DNA from: Shewanella carassii
GTDB lineage: Bacteria > Pseudomonadota > Gammaproteobacteria > Enterobacterales > Shewanellaceae
DNA length: 64,000 bases
Assembly (NCBI RefSeq): GCF_002777975.1
Contig: NZ_NGVS01000033.1
Span: 124,001-188,000, forward strand
Reading direction: 5' to 3'
In this document: positions 36,984-46,010 of the stretch, piece after piece
Position numbering within the stretch: the first letter of the stretch is position 1
Layout: each line of letters begins with the position of its first letter
Position numbers and translations under genes: made by a program
The notes under the pieces: model-generated
Database searches by the model: none
What the model saw: only the letters and a program-made list of their open reading frames with translations
What the model was told of the DNA's origin: nothing

Positions 36984-38879
36984 ATGAAGGCGACAATGTT
37001 GCCAGGCAAATGCAAGGTGAGTACCAAAGGGAAGATGGGGATAAATCAAAGCGCCGCCATTGCCGGGCGCCGGTATTATCTTAGCCTATGGGCCATTCTA
37101 GTTGGCAGTTTGGGGTTAGCCGCCTGCCAGCCACAGCAGTCCCATGAGCCACCCAAGGTAGCCAATCAAGCGAGTGAGGCTCAGTCCTCTGAGGCTGAAA
37201 CTACTGTGCTGCCAAGCAAAGACCCCGGGCGGGATATCGCGAATGCTATAACCCATGCGCAAGCTCAGAAGTTAGCCGTCAGCACCGTCGCATCACCTCG
37301 GACTTTGTACCAGCCGAGTGTCCAGCCAAGAAGCTTGAGCGTGCCTGCTGAGTTGACTCTGGCGGATGTGAATTATCCCAGCGCCACAGTGCTTGCCAAT
37401 GGCTCGGAGGTGTATATCGCCAACGGCATCATGGTGGCGGGCGAAACGCCGTTATCGACCTTTTCCGTTGATGTGGACAGTGGCAGTTACAGCCTGATGC
37501 GGCTCAGTATCAACCTGGGAGCATTGCCAGCCAAGGGCACTGTGAGAGTCGAGGAATTGATTAACTATTTCGACTACAACTACCCACAGCCGGACAAAGG
37601 CGAGCCTTTCTCCATCAGTACTGAGCTGGCACCGTCGCCTTACAATGAAGGCAAGATGTTGCTGCGTATCGGGCTTAAGGGCTATGAAGTGCCAGTCAGT
37701 CAGATAGGCGCCGCCAACCTAGTGTTCTTGCTGGATGTGTCTGGCTCCATGTCATCGCAGGACAAGTTGCCGCTGCTGAAATCGGCCATCAAAATGCTCA
37801 GCGACACGCTCACCTCTGAGGACAAGGTGTCGATAGTGGTCTACGCCGGTGAGGCCGGCGTAGTACTAGACGGTATCAATGGCGCCGATAGCGAGAGCTT
37901 AGATGCCGCTTTGGCTGAGCTTAAGGCCGCCGGTGGCACCAACGGCGGCGAAGGCATCCAAACAGCTTACCGTTTGGCCCGCAAGCACTTTATCAGTGGC
38001 GGGGTAAATCGGGTTCTGCTGGCCACCGACGGCGACTTCAATGTGGGCCTGACCAGCAGGAAGGAGCTGCTGGCGCTGGTTGAACAACAAAAGCAGCAGG
38101 GGATTGGCCTGACAACTCTGGGGTTTGGCCTAGGCAACTACCGCGACAGCATGTTGGAGCAGTTGGCGGATAAGGGTAATGGCCAATACGCTTATATCGA
38201 TACCTTGAGCGAAGCCCGCAAAATCCTGGTGGAGCAGCGTAGCGGCACCCTGCTGACCATAGCGTCGGATGTCAAAGTGCAGCTCGAGTTCAACCCGGCG
38301 CTGGTGGCTGAGTATCGCCTCATCGGCTATGAAAACCGCGCCCTCAAGCGGGAGGATTTCAACAACGATAAGGTCGACACCGCCGAAATGGGCGCAGGGC
38401 ATGCGGTGACGGCTCTGTATGAGCTCAGCCTTACGGATTCAAATAATCTGGCCAACGATGCATTGCGCTATGGTCGCGACCCTGTCAGCGGCAAGGAAAA
38501 ATACAGCCGTGAAGAGCTTGGCTATCTGAAACTGCGAGCCAAACCGCCCTTGAGTGAGAGTAGCAAAGATAGCAAGAGCCAGCTTTATACTCACGCCATT
38601 CGCCTGGATTCGGCCCACAAGTCGCTTGCGCTCGCCAGTGATGATCTGCGTTTTGCTGCGGCGGTAGCCGGGCTTGGGCAACTACTTAACGGTTCAGTAT
38701 ATCTGCATGACTTTGACTGGCGCCAGGTCACCGAGCTTGCCGATTCGGCCAAGGGCGAAGACCCATACGGTTATCGACATGAGTTTGTCAGCCTGGCTCG
38801 CAGCGCCGCACTGTTGGCCGGGCAAGGCGCGCTTAAACCCAGACGCAAAACCGTGGCAGGGCTCTCTGTAGCAGGGTAA
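36984..38879 (+). CDS. YfbK-like von Willebrand factor A domain lipoprotein
   Basis: From the ATG at 36984, which has AAGGAG nearby, the product is 631 residues. An unusually long N-terminal signal region ends in LAAC (Cys48), so it is probably a lipoprotein. A YfbK-type N-terminal domain with TFSVDVDSGSYSLMRLSIN precedes a VWA domain whose metal site is DVSGSMSS (Asp251) with TDGDF further on. A C-terminal DUF3520-type domain contains LGYLKLRAKPPLSES and LRFAAAVAGLGQLLNGS. VWA domains bind partner proteins through a metal ion; the partner is unknown. The frame is open 68 codons further upstream without support. The ECF sigma gene follows after 213 bases. Confidence 0.87.
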   Translation: MKATMLPGKCKVSTKGKMGINQSAAIAGRRYYLSLWAILVGSLGLAACQPQQSHEPPKVANQASEAQSSEAETTVLPSKDPGRDIANAITHAQAQKLAVSTVASPRTLYQPSVQPRSLSVPAELTLADVNYPSATVLANGSEVYIANGIMVAGETPLSTFSVDVDSGSYSLMRLSINLGALPAKGTVRVEELINYFDYNYPQPDKGEPFSISTELAPSPYNEGKMLLRIGLKGYEVPVSQIGAANLVFLLDVSGSMSSQDKLPLLKSAIKMLSDTLTSEDKVSIVVYAGEAGVVLDGINGADSESLDAALAELKAAGGTNGGEGIQTAYRLARKHFISGGVNRVLLATDGDFNVGLTSRKELLALVEQQKQQGIGLTTLGFGLGNYRDSMLEQLADKGNGQYAYIDTLSEARKILVEQRSGTLLTIASDVKVQLEFNPALVAEYRLIGYENRALKREDFNNDKVDTAEMGAGHAVTALYELSLTDSNNLANDALRYGRDPVSGKEKYSREELGYLKLRAKPPLSESSKDSKSQLYTHAIRLDSAHKSLALASDDLRFAAAVAGLGQLLNGSVYLHDFDWRQVTELADSAKGEDPYGYRHEFVSLARSAALLAGQGALKPRRKTVAGLSVAG

Positions 38880-39009
38880 CCCGGGATTAAGAAAGCCATG
38901 ATTAACAAAATCAGGGCCGAATCTATGCCCGAACCCGCTCGAACCTATGCAAGCCGCCGGATTTAAGCCGCTGGAATAGGGGCATAGGCAAAACTGAGAC
39001 CCAGAGTCG

Positions 39010-39037
39010 CGCCATTGGGGTTTACAGTCCAATGGCG
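39010..39037. repeat. Inverted repeat between the VWA and sigma-factor genes
   Basis: CGCCATTGG (39010-39018) and CCAATGGCG (39029-39037) are perfect complements around a 10-base loop, about 55 bases before the sigma gene start. It lacks a U-run, so it could be an operator or an RNA structure in the leader. Confidence 0.4.
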
Positions 39038-39092
39038 TGGGGGCAAACTCTCATCCCAATAACCAATTAAGCTGCCGGTCAGGAGAGAGAAT

Positions 39093-39695
39093 TTGGAACA
39101 GCAAAGGCAGACGGGAATGCCAAGTGGAGAGGATGAGACCTGGATGCTGGCTTATGCCGCCGGGGATGCCCAAGCTTTTGAGCGCCTCTATCTTAAACAC
39201 AAGGGCGGACTCTACCGGTATTTTGTCCGCCAGTTAAGTGACATGGCCTTGGCTGAAGACTTGTATCAGGAAACCTGGAGCCGGGTGATCAAGGCGGCGC
39301 AGAGTTATCAACCCAGCGCCAAGTTTACTACCTGGCTGTACCGGATAGCTCATAACCTGCTGATTGACCATGTGCGGGCGGTTAAACCGGTCGACAGTCT
39401 CAGCATAGATGAGGATGAGCCGGATGCGCAGGCCAATCTGCTGGGCCCACAAACCGCCGAGCCGGATAGCGAACTGCAGCGAAGTCGTCAGGTCGCCTGG
39501 CTTAAGGAGTGCATCGGCCTCTTGCCCCAGGTGCAGAAGGAAGCCTTCTTGCTAAATCAGGAGTCCGGGCTGACGGCGCAACTGATCAGCGAAGTGGTCG
39601 GGGCGACGCTGGAGGCCACCAAGAGCCGGATACGTTATGCCTATCAGAGTCTGCGTGACTGTTTGGGGCGCAAGACCCAGGAGAGCATTGAATGA
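39093..39695 (+). CDS. ECF-type RNA polymerase sigma factor
   Basis: A 200-residue sigma-70 family protein. Region 2 includes FERLYLKHKGGLYRYFVRQL and the helix ALAEDLYQETWSRVIKAAQS with FTTWLYRIAHNLLIDHVR; region 4 includes LPQVQKEAFLLNQESGLTAQ and a helix-turn-helix ending SRIRYAYQSLRD. Regions 1 and 3 are absent, as in ECF factors. The start is TTG at 39093, supported by AGGAGAG five to eight bases upstream; an ATG at 39117 is less well placed. The stop overlaps the ATG of the next gene (ATGA), the usual layout of a sigma factor with its anti-sigma factor. Confidence 0.92.
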   Translation: MEQQRQTGMPSGEDETWMLAYAAGDAQAFERLYLKHKGGLYRYFVRQLSDMALAEDLYQETWSRVIKAAQSYQPSAKFTTWLYRIAHNLLIDHVRAVKPVDSLSIDEDEPDAQANLLGPQTAEPDSELQRSRQVAWLKECIGLLPQVQKEAFLLNQESGLTAQLISEVVGATLEATKSRIRYAYQSLRDCLGRKTQESIE

Positions 39696-40537
39696 CAGAG
39701 AACAAACGCGATGATGCTGCCACGCCAGACTCGCAGATAGATGCGCTCTATCGTGAAGGTGCTGTCGAGCAGCCGCCTCTAGCCTTGGATCAGCAAATTC
39801 TGCAGCAGGCGAGGGACAACTGCCGTCAAGCACCAGAGGTGATCCGTCCGGCGCCCGGATTCTGGCAAAAGCACAGATATGGCCTATCCGCCGCGGCTTC
39901 TGTGATGCTGGTGGCAGGGTTGTTTATTCTGAATCCCGAACTGCGAAACTCATCGGCGCCGCAGCTCAGTGCTCCGGCCAGTCTGGAAATCAGCCTGCAG
40001 CCAGATAGCGCTGAAGATGCGGCGCAGCCCGCCAGACTTGAGCCGATGGCGGCGCCGCAGCAGTCCATGGCCGCCAAGCGAGCGGCACCTCAGGAACAGG
40101 CTGTTCAGCAACAGGACATGCCTCCTCAAGAAAGTGCTGCAAAGAATCGCGCCGTGGCAGAGGACACTGTGCAGCAAAGAGCGAGATTGGCCCCCAGGCA
40201 GCAAGCTCTGGCCGCGTTGCCAAGGGATATCGACGGCCGTTTGGATCTGCTGACAACTACCATCGAAGCCGGTGAACTTGAGCAGGCGGCAGTGCTGGTA
40301 CGAGGCATAGCCGCAGATTATCAACTGACGCTGCCGGATACCTTGGCCAAGGCCTTGAGCGCAAATGAGGCGGCCCAGATGGAAGAAGCGGCACTGCGGC
40401 AACTGAAGCAGCAGTCCTTTATCCATCAGGATACGGCGCCCGAGAATGCGCAAGTACTTAATAAGGAGCAGAGCGAGCGCTGGCAAGCCTTGCTTGAGCG
40501 TCTCAAGCAGAGTCTCGAAGCCAAAGAGAATCACTGA
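39692..40537 (+). CDS. Single-pass membrane protein, candidate anti-sigma factor
   Basis: A 281-residue protein with a cytoplasmic N terminus of about 60 residues, one transmembrane helix (about residues 67-84, LSAAASVMLVAGLFILNP), then a glutamine/alanine/proline-rich periplasmic linker to about residue 165 and a charged helical C-terminal part. No anti-sigma zinc motif (HxxxCxxC) is visible. The candidate role rests on topology and on the four-base overlap with the ECF sigma gene. The segment RDIDGRLDLLTTTIEAGELE does not match a domain I know. Confidence 0.7.
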   Translation: MTENKRDDAATPDSQIDALYREGAVEQPPLALDQQILQQARDNCRQAPEVIRPAPGFWQKHRYGLSAAASVMLVAGLFILNPELRNSSAPQLSAPASLEISLQPDSAEDAAQPARLEPMAAPQQSMAAKRAAPQEQAVQQQDMPPQESAAKNRAVAEDTVQQRARLAPRQQALAALPRDIDGRLDLLTTTIEAGELEQAAVLVRGIAADYQLTLPDTLAKALSANEAAQMEEAALRQLKQQSFIHQDTAPENAQVLNKEQSERWQALLERLKQSLEAKENH

Positions 40538-40601
40538 GGCTAAAGACAGAGCTTAACTTAAAAAGAGTTATCGGGAAGCCCGTCAGTTTCAATCCATCAC
40601 G

Positions 40602-40625
40602 GGGCAGGGAGCCTGCCCTCATTTT
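40602..40625 (+). terminator. Possible terminator of the VWA-sigma operon
   Basis: GGGCAGG and CCTGCCC pair around GAG and are followed by TCATTTT, 65 bases after the stop. The ribosome-binding site of the cupin gene comes directly after it. Confidence 0.5.
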
Positions 40626-40641
40626 AATAACAGGAGTTTTT

Positions 40642-41112
40642 ATGTTGACCGCCGATGATGTTATCCAGGCACTCGAGCTTGAGCCCCATGTTGAGGGCGG
40701 GTATTTCGGTCGTTCATTCGTCTCGGACAGCCGGTTTGATGACAGCCGTAACCTGTGGACCAGTATCTACTTTATGCTCAAGACGGGTGAAGTGTCCCAC
40801 CTGCATCAACTGACGGCCGATGAGATGTGGTACTTCCACAGCGGTGAGTCGCTGACCATCTATATGATCTCCGAGCAGGGTGAACTGACCGAGGCGCAAC
40901 TCGGGATGGACTTGGCCAAAGGTGAGCGGCCACAGGTCTTGGTGCCCAAAGGCACTATTTTTGGTTCGGCAATGAATAATCCGGGCTATTCGCTGGTAGG
41001 TTGTATGGTGGCACCTGGCTTTACCTTCGATGACTTCAAGCTGTTCGGCCGTGATGAACTGCTTGAGCGTTTCCCTCAGCATCAGGCGTTGATAAACCGC
41101 CTGACCCGCTAG
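40642..41112 (+). CDS. Cupin superfamily protein, DUF985 type
   Basis: A 156-residue single-domain cupin. EGGYFGRSFVS, SHLHQLTADEMWYFHSGE and LVPKGTIFGSAMNN are the signatures of the DUF985/cupin-5 family; the histidines and glutamate in the middle segment would form the metal site. Members of this group lack an agreed function, though some related proteins are sugar epimerase- or ureidoglycolate-like. The ATG follows ACAGGAG. A good terminator lies 70 bases downstream, so it is likely its own transcription unit. Confidence 0.88.
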   Translation: MLTADDVIQALELEPHVEGGYFGRSFVSDSRFDDSRNLWTSIYFMLKTGEVSHLHQLTADEMWYFHSGESLTIYMISEQGELTEAQLGMDLAKGERPQVLVPKGTIFGSAMNNPGYSLVGCMVAPGFTFDDFKLFGRDELLERFPQHQALINRLTR

Positions 41113-41181
41113 CGGGCGTTACAAGGTTTAAGCTTATTTTGAGCCGTGATTTTTAAACCGCCTTTTTGAACCGTCAAATCC

Positions 41182-41215
41182 CCGGGGGCAGCTGCCAACC
41201 TGCTCCCGGTCTTTT
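41182..41215 (+). terminator. Terminator of the cupin gene
   Basis: CCGGGGGCAG (41182-41191) and CTGCTCCCGG (41200-41209) pair over ten positions, one as G-U, and are followed by TCTTTT. Confidence 0.8.
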
Positions 41216-41318
41216 AGCCCGACTTAGCGGGTAATTCTCAGTCCCATTGCCGCCCAGGTGGTGCTGATATTGGCCTAAGCCGGGGTTAAGTACCGAAACT
41301 GAGTTTTATTTCAGGGGG

Positions 41319-41741
41319 TTATTCCCGGGCACTTTGAGCTTGGCTCTTCCCCGGAAAAGATAGCGCCAGGGAGCCCGGGAGTAACAGCAAACAACCCAGG
41401 CTGTATGCCAGCAGATCCAGCCAGTCGAAGTGGCTGCCGATAACGATTCGTGCTAGGCTAATATGGCCCAGCCCCAGCTTATCCACCAAGCCAAAGGCCT
41501 GGCCAAATTCTATGGCGAAGGCAAATGCCAGTACCAAGGGAAGCAGCAGCCGACTTGCCCAGGGGCTCACGGTTTTAAGGGCGCAAAACATCAATATTAC
41601 TACCAGCAGATCGCCGATAAACCCGCGGATGAAGCCGGGCGGGGCGTAGCGGGCTATCAATACTTCAATACCGAACAATAAAACTGTGGCTAAGGCAAAA
41701 TGCCAGCGCTTCAAACCATCGAACCAGGGCACAGGTTTCAT
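41319..41741 (-). CDS. DUF2809 family membrane protein
   Basis: A 140-residue protein with four predicted helices and the family stretch GFIRGFIGDLLVVILMFCAL followed by LAFAFAIEFGQAF. DUF2809 proteins have no assigned function; a VanZ-like fold is plausible from the helix pattern. The start ATG overlaps the stop of the HxlR regulator by four bases, so the two are translated together, and expression of this protein is presumably under that regulator. Confidence 0.82.
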   Translation of the reverse strand: MKPVPWFDGLKRWHFALATVLLFGIEVLIARYAPPGFIRGFIGDLLVVILMFCALKTVSPWASRLLLPLVLAFAFAIEFGQAFGLVDKLGLGHISLARIVIGSHFDWLDLLAYSLGCLLLLPGSLALSFPGKSQAQSARE

Positions 41742-42076
41742 TGGGCCTCTCCCGTCAGCAAGTCGGCGTTTTGCTCGGCAAAAAGGTGCATCTGCTCCAG
41801 CAGCGGCAACAGTGCCATTCCAAGCGCGCTGAGACGATAGTCGACTCTGGGTGGCACTTCAGGGTAGAGAGTACGGGTGAGTACGCCGTCTTGCTCCAGC
41901 TCCTTTAGCTGAGCGGTCAGCACTTTTTGACTGACACCGGGTAGATGCCGTTTTAGGTAGCTGAAGCGCTGTGGCTGCTGTTGCAGCAAGAACAGGATGG
42001 CGGGTTTCCATTTGCCGCAGATCAGCCGCAGAACCTGATAGGCCGGGCAGAGAGGGGCTTGCTGATTGAGTGTCAT
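41738..42076 (-). CDS. HxlR family transcriptional regulator
   Basis: A 112-residue winged-helix protein of the HxlR/MarR-like class. It shows the family start CPAYQVLRLICGKWKPAIL with a single early cysteine, the recognition region RFSYLKRHLPGVSQKVLTAQ, and the wing YPEVPPRVDYRLSALG. HxlR proteins usually repress their own promoter and neighbouring genes, often responding to reactive electrophiles through cysteine. No ribosome-binding site is obvious. A perfect dyad lies 13 bases upstream of the start and is probably its own operator. It is divergent from the YdhR-like gene. Confidence 0.92.
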   Translation of the reverse strand: MTLNQQAPLCPAYQVLRLICGKWKPAILFLLQQQPQRFSYLKRHLPGVSQKVLTAQLKELEQDGVLTRTLYPEVPPRVDYRLSALGMALLPLLEQMHLFAEQNADLLTGEAQ

Positions 42077-42088
42077 AAGGCTTGGCGC

Positions 42089-42106
42089 AAGTTACTTTGG
42101 GGTAAC
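42089..42106. promoter_or_regulatory. Probable HxlR operator
   Basis: AGTTAC (42089-42094) and GTAACT (42101-42106) are perfect inverted repeats around six bases. The position immediately upstream of the HxlR gene fits autorepression. Confidence 0.6.
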
Positions 42107-42179
42107 TATGCCACCAATTTGTGCCTCCTTGTAGCGAACGCGCAGCAGTTTTATGATTTTATCAGGAAGGTCCTGATGG

Positions 42180-42199
42180 CGCTCTCTTGAAAGAGAGCG
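42180..42199. repeat. Perfect 9-base inverted repeat in the HxlR/YdhR divergent region
   Basis: CGCTCTCTT and AAGAGAGCG are complementary around GA. It lies between the two divergent genes, about 85 bases before the YdhR-like start. It may be a second regulatory dyad or a leader hairpin. Confidence 0.4.
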
Positions 42200-42282
42200 G
42201 CTAAAACAGTGACAGGTGTTCAAGGCCTATGACTTGTTTGCATCTTCCCTGACATTTATCCGCAAACCAAGGGGAGGGTTGA

Positions 42283-42597
42283 ATGACCACTCTACTGCAA
42301 ATCGATTTTGAATTTCCCACCGAAATGATGGGCGATGCCCTGACAGAGCAGGCCAAGCCTCTGGCCGAGTCCATTACCCGGGAGCCGGGTTTCATTGCCA
42401 AAATCTGGACCGAAAACCCACGCAGCGGCGAGGCCGGTGGCATTTATCTGTTTGAAGATGAAGCCAGCGCCGAAGCTTACGCCTGCATGCACTCACAACG
42501 AGTGGCGGCCATGGGCGCCCACAACATACGCATCAGGCTGTTCGATGTGAATGAACCCTTGAGCAAAATTACCCACGGCTGGCCGCTATCAGTTTGA
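42283..42597 (+). CDS. ydhR: YdhR-like putative monooxygenase
   Basis: A 104-residue protein of the dimeric alpha/beta-barrel superfamily, similar to E. coli YdhR. It begins LLQIDFEFPTEMMGDALTEQ and includes REPGFIAKIWTENPRSGEAG, GGIYLFEDEASAEAYACMHS and a C-terminal LFDVNEPLSKIT. The fold is that of cofactor-free monooxygenases, but the E. coli protein has no established substrate. GGAGGG precedes the ATG. Its divergence from an HxlR regulator suggests a stress- or quinone-related role (inference). Confidence 0.85.
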   Translation: MTTLLQIDFEFPTEMMGDALTEQAKPLAESITREPGFIAKIWTENPRSGEAGGIYLFEDEASAEAYACMHSQRVAAMGAHNIRIRLFDVNEPLSKITHGWPLSV

Positions 42598-42731
42598 TTT
42601 TTCAGTATGCCTGCCGACACATTTGCTAAAACTTCTGTCGTCGGCAACAGCTGAATCCCGCCGCTTTCTCTGTTAACTTGTTGGGCTCGTAAAACCGCGC
42701 TAACTGATTAATAACAGAGATAGAGGCATTG

Positions 42732-45700
42732 ATGAAACTTCGTCACTCCGTGGCCTGCTGTATGCTGGCATTGGGAACTTTGGGCAGTGCAGCCGCCTAT
42801 GCCGCAGAAGCGGGTCAGGGCTATTACCGTTCGCCCGCGATTCATGACAACACCCTGGTGTTTACTGCCGAAGGGGATATCTGGACTCAGACACTCGGGC
42901 AGGATAAAGCTGCCCGTTTGACCAGCCTGCCGGCCGAAGAGTTGAATGCCAAGATCTCTGCCGATGGAAAATCGCTGGCGTTTACCGCCAACTATGATGG
43001 TGCCCAGGAAGTCTATGTGATCCCCATGAGTGGCGGGCTTGCCAAGCGCGTCAGTTTCGAAAATAGCCAGGTACGGCTACAGGGCTGGACCACAAATGGC
43101 GAAATTCTCTATGCCACAGACAATGCCCAGGGGCCGGCGAACTACTGGGTGCTGCGTTCGGTAAACCCGGATACTTTGACAACCCGCGATCTGCCGCTGG
43201 CCGATGCCATAGAAGGCGTGGTTGACCCAGAAGGTGAGTATGTCTACTTCAGCCGCTTTGGGCTGCAAACCACAGGGGATAATGCCAAGGTGTACCGCGG
43301 CGGCGCCATGGGTGAACTGTGGCGTTATCAACTGGGGCAGGACAAAGAGGCCGTGCGGCTGGCCAAAGAGCATCAGGGCTCGCTGCGTCATCCCATGCTG
43401 TGGCAGGGGCGGGTCTATTTTGTCTCGGATGCCGATGGCAACGCCAACATCTGGTCTATGGCCAGCGATGGCTCAGATCTTAAACAGTTGACTCAATATC
43501 GTGATTTCGAAGTGCGCAGCCCCTATCTGGACGGCGGCCGCATAGTGTTTCAGCTGGGTGCCGATATTCACCTGTGGGACCTGGCTTCCGGGCAGGAGCA
43601 GAAGCTGGATCTGCGTCTGGCCTCAGACTTCCCCGAGCGGCGTGAACATTGGGTTAACGATCCGCTCGATTTTGCCACCAGTGCCAGGCTGGCCCCGGCA
43701 GGAGACAAGGTGGTCATCACTGCCCGCAGCCATGTGGCGCTGGCGACTACAGATGGTTCCCGCCTGGTAGAGCTGGACTCGGACGGCAAGCATAGAATGC
43801 GCAATGCACTGATGAGTCATGACAGCCGTTGGGTCTATGCCATCTCGGATGCTTCCGGTGAGCAGGAGATCTGGCGTTATCCCGCCGATGGCAGCGCTGG
43901 CGCCAAGCAGCTGACCCAAGATGGCAACACATTGAGAATGAGCCTTGAGCTGTCGCCCAATGGTCGTTATTTGGCTCATGATGATTATGCCGGTAATTTG
44001 TGGCTGCTGGATCTCAAAGACGGCAGTAATAAGAAGATAGTGACCCACAACGAAGGTCTCGGCCCCTATGTCGATATCCGTTGGTCGCCGGATAGCCGCT
44101 TCCTGGCCTTGACTCGCTCGGAAGTCGGTGCCCAGCGCAGCCAGGTAATGCTCTACTCGCTGGAATCTGCCAAGGGCGAGATGTTGACCAGCGACAAGTA
44201 CGAGTCTTTCTCGCCCAGCTTCAGCCCGGATGGCCAGTGGCTCTATTTCCTGTCAAACCGTGAGTTCCAGGCCACTCCATCTTCGCCTTGGGGCGATCGC
44301 AACATGGGCCCCGTATTTGACAAGCGTAGCCAAATCTTTGCCCTGGCATTGAGTCAGGATGCCAGTTTCCCATTCCAACGTCCCAACGAGTTGCAAGGCG
44401 CTGTTGCCGGTGATGACAAGGCCGCTGACGATAAGCTGCAAGTGGATTGGCAAGGCCTGAAGTCGCGGCTGTGGCAAGTCCCCATCGAGGCGGGTAACTA
44501 CCAGAATTTGCAGGTGCTGGACTCGGGGCTCTATCTGCTCGATAGCGATATCACAGGCGAACAGTCGGCGCTCAAGCTGGTAAGGTTTGACCCTTTGAGC
44601 CCCAAGCTGGAAACCTTCGCCGATGATGTGCGCGATTATCAACTCTCGGCCGATCAGAGCAAGGTATTGCTGCGTAAGCAGAGCAATCCCAAAGAGATGG
44701 TGATAGTGCCAGTGGGTGACAAACTGCCGGGCGATCTCAGCAATGCCGTGGTGCAAACATCCCAGTGGCAACTCGCCATTCAACCGCATCAGGAGTGGCA
44801 GCAGATCTTTGAAGATGCCTGGCTTATGCACAGAGACTCCTTCTTCGACAAGAAGATGCGCGGGGTCGATTGGCAAGCCGCCAAGGCCAAATATCAGCCA
44901 TTGCTGGACCGACTCACCGACAGACATGAGCTGAATGACATCTTCACTCAGATGATGGGGGAACTGGATGCGTTGCACTCTCAAGTGCGCGGCGGTGACT
45001 TTGCCAAGGATCCCGACATGCCCAAGGCCGCCGAGCTGGGTGCACGTCTGAGTCAGGTGAAAGATGGTGTCAAGGTCAGCCATATCTATCGCACCGACCC
45101 TGAACTGCCGATGCAGGCCTCACCGCTGGCGCGTCCCGGAGTCGATGTCCGCGATGGCGACATCATCACCCATATCAATGGCCGTAAACTGGCTACCCTG
45201 GCGCAGCTCACCTCTATGCTCCGTAATCAGGCCGACAAACAAGTGCTTTTGGGCCTCAAGCGCGGCAGCAAGCAGCACAAGGTAATAGTGCAGGCCATCA
45301 GCAACCGTGATAACGCCAAACTCAGGTATCTCGATTGGGTCAATGCCAATGCCGATAAGGTGGCCAAGGCCAGCGATGGCAAGATAGGTTATCTGCATCT
45401 GTATGCCATGGGCAGTGGTGATATTGAGAGCTTTGCCCGCGAGTTTTACGCCAACTATGACAAGGAGGGGCTGGTTATCGATGTGCGCCGCAATCGTGGC
45501 GGTAATATCGACAGCTGGATCATTGAAAAGCTGCTGCGTAAGGCCTGGGCCTTCTGGCAACCCACAACAGGCGCGCCTTATGTCAACATGCAGCAGACGT
45601 TCCGCGGCCACCTGGTGGTGCTGACAGATCAGTTGACCTACTCCGATGGTGAAACCTTCTCAGCTGGCATAAAGGCCCTGGGACTGGCGCCCTTGGTGGG

Positions 45701-45998
45701 TAAACAGACGGCGGGCGCCGGGGTTTGGCTCTCGGGCCGCAACAGCCTCACTGACAGGGGCATGGCTCGGGTTGCCGAGTATCCTCAGTATGCCATCGAT
45801 GGTCGCTGGGTACTTGAAGGCCGAGGTGTCAGCCCGGATATCGAGGTAGACAACCTGCCTCTGGCCACTTTCAATGGCAAAGACGCCCAGCTTGAGCGGG
45901 CTATCAGTTATCTCAAGGATGAACTGGTACGCGAACCGGTACCAGCATTGAATGCTCGCCCCATGCCCCCCAAGGGCGAAGCGGACGATATTAAGTAA
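42732..45998 (+). CDS. Periplasmic Tricorn-type serine protease, S41 family
   Basis: A 1,088-residue secreted protein. The signal peptide ends near AAAYAAE. Two beta-propeller domains of WD40/PD40-like blades follow (GWTTNGEILYATDN, RWSPDSRFLALTRSE, SPSFSPDGQWLYFLSNRE). A Tricorn core, a PDZ domain (about residues 795-865) and the S41 catalytic domain come next. Catalytic candidates are His749 in GELDALHSQVRG and Ser971 in TYSDGETFSAGIKAL, with LVIDVRRNRGGNIDSWI between. The residue before His749 is leucine, where archaeal Tricorn has serine. An in-frame TTG three bases earlier is an alternative start, but ATG gives a better signal peptide. Likely role is peptide degradation. Confidence 0.92.
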   Translation: MKLRHSVACCMLALGTLGSAAAYAAEAGQGYYRSPAIHDNTLVFTAEGDIWTQTLGQDKAARLTSLPAEELNAKISADGKSLAFTANYDGAQEVYVIPMSGGLAKRVSFENSQVRLQGWTTNGEILYATDNAQGPANYWVLRSVNPDTLTTRDLPLADAIEGVVDPEGEYVYFSRFGLQTTGDNAKVYRGGAMGELWRYQLGQDKEAVRLAKEHQGSLRHPMLWQGRVYFVSDADGNANIWSMASDGSDLKQLTQYRDFEVRSPYLDGGRIVFQLGADIHLWDLASGQEQKLDLRLASDFPERREHWVNDPLDFATSARLAPAGDKVVITARSHVALATTDGSRLVELDSDGKHRMRNALMSHDSRWVYAISDASGEQEIWRYPADGSAGAKQLTQDGNTLRMSLELSPNGRYLAHDDYAGNLWLLDLKDGSNKKIVTHNEGLGPYVDIRWSPDSRFLALTRSEVGAQRSQVMLYSLESAKGEMLTSDKYESFSPSFSPDGQWLYFLSNREFQATPSSPWGDRNMGPVFDKRSQIFALALSQDASFPFQRPNELQGAVAGDDKAADDKLQVDWQGLKSRLWQVPIEAGNYQNLQVLDSGLYLLDSDITGEQSALKLVRFDPLSPKLETFADDVRDYQLSADQSKVLLRKQSNPKEMVIVPVGDKLPGDLSNAVVQTSQWQLAIQPHQEWQQIFEDAWLMHRDSFFDKKMRGVDWQAAKAKYQPLLDRLTDRHELNDIFTQMMGELDALHSQVRGGDFAKDPDMPKAAELGARLSQVKDGVKVSHIYRTDPELPMQASPLARPGVDVRDGDIITHINGRKLATLAQLTSMLRNQADKQVLLGLKRGSKQHKVIVQAISNRDNAKLRYLDWVNANADKVAKASDGKIGYLHLYAMGSGDIESFAREFYANYDKEGLVIDVRRNRGGNIDSWIIEKLLRKAWAFWQPTTGAPYVNMQQTFRGHLVVLTDQLTYSDGETFSAGIKALGLAPLVGKQTAGAGVWLSGRNSLTDRGMARVAEYPQYAIDGRWVLEGRGVSPDIEVDNLPLATFNGKDAQLERAISYLKDELVREPVPALNARPMPPKGEADDIK

Positions 45999-46010
45999 GC
46001 ATGCAGTGAT

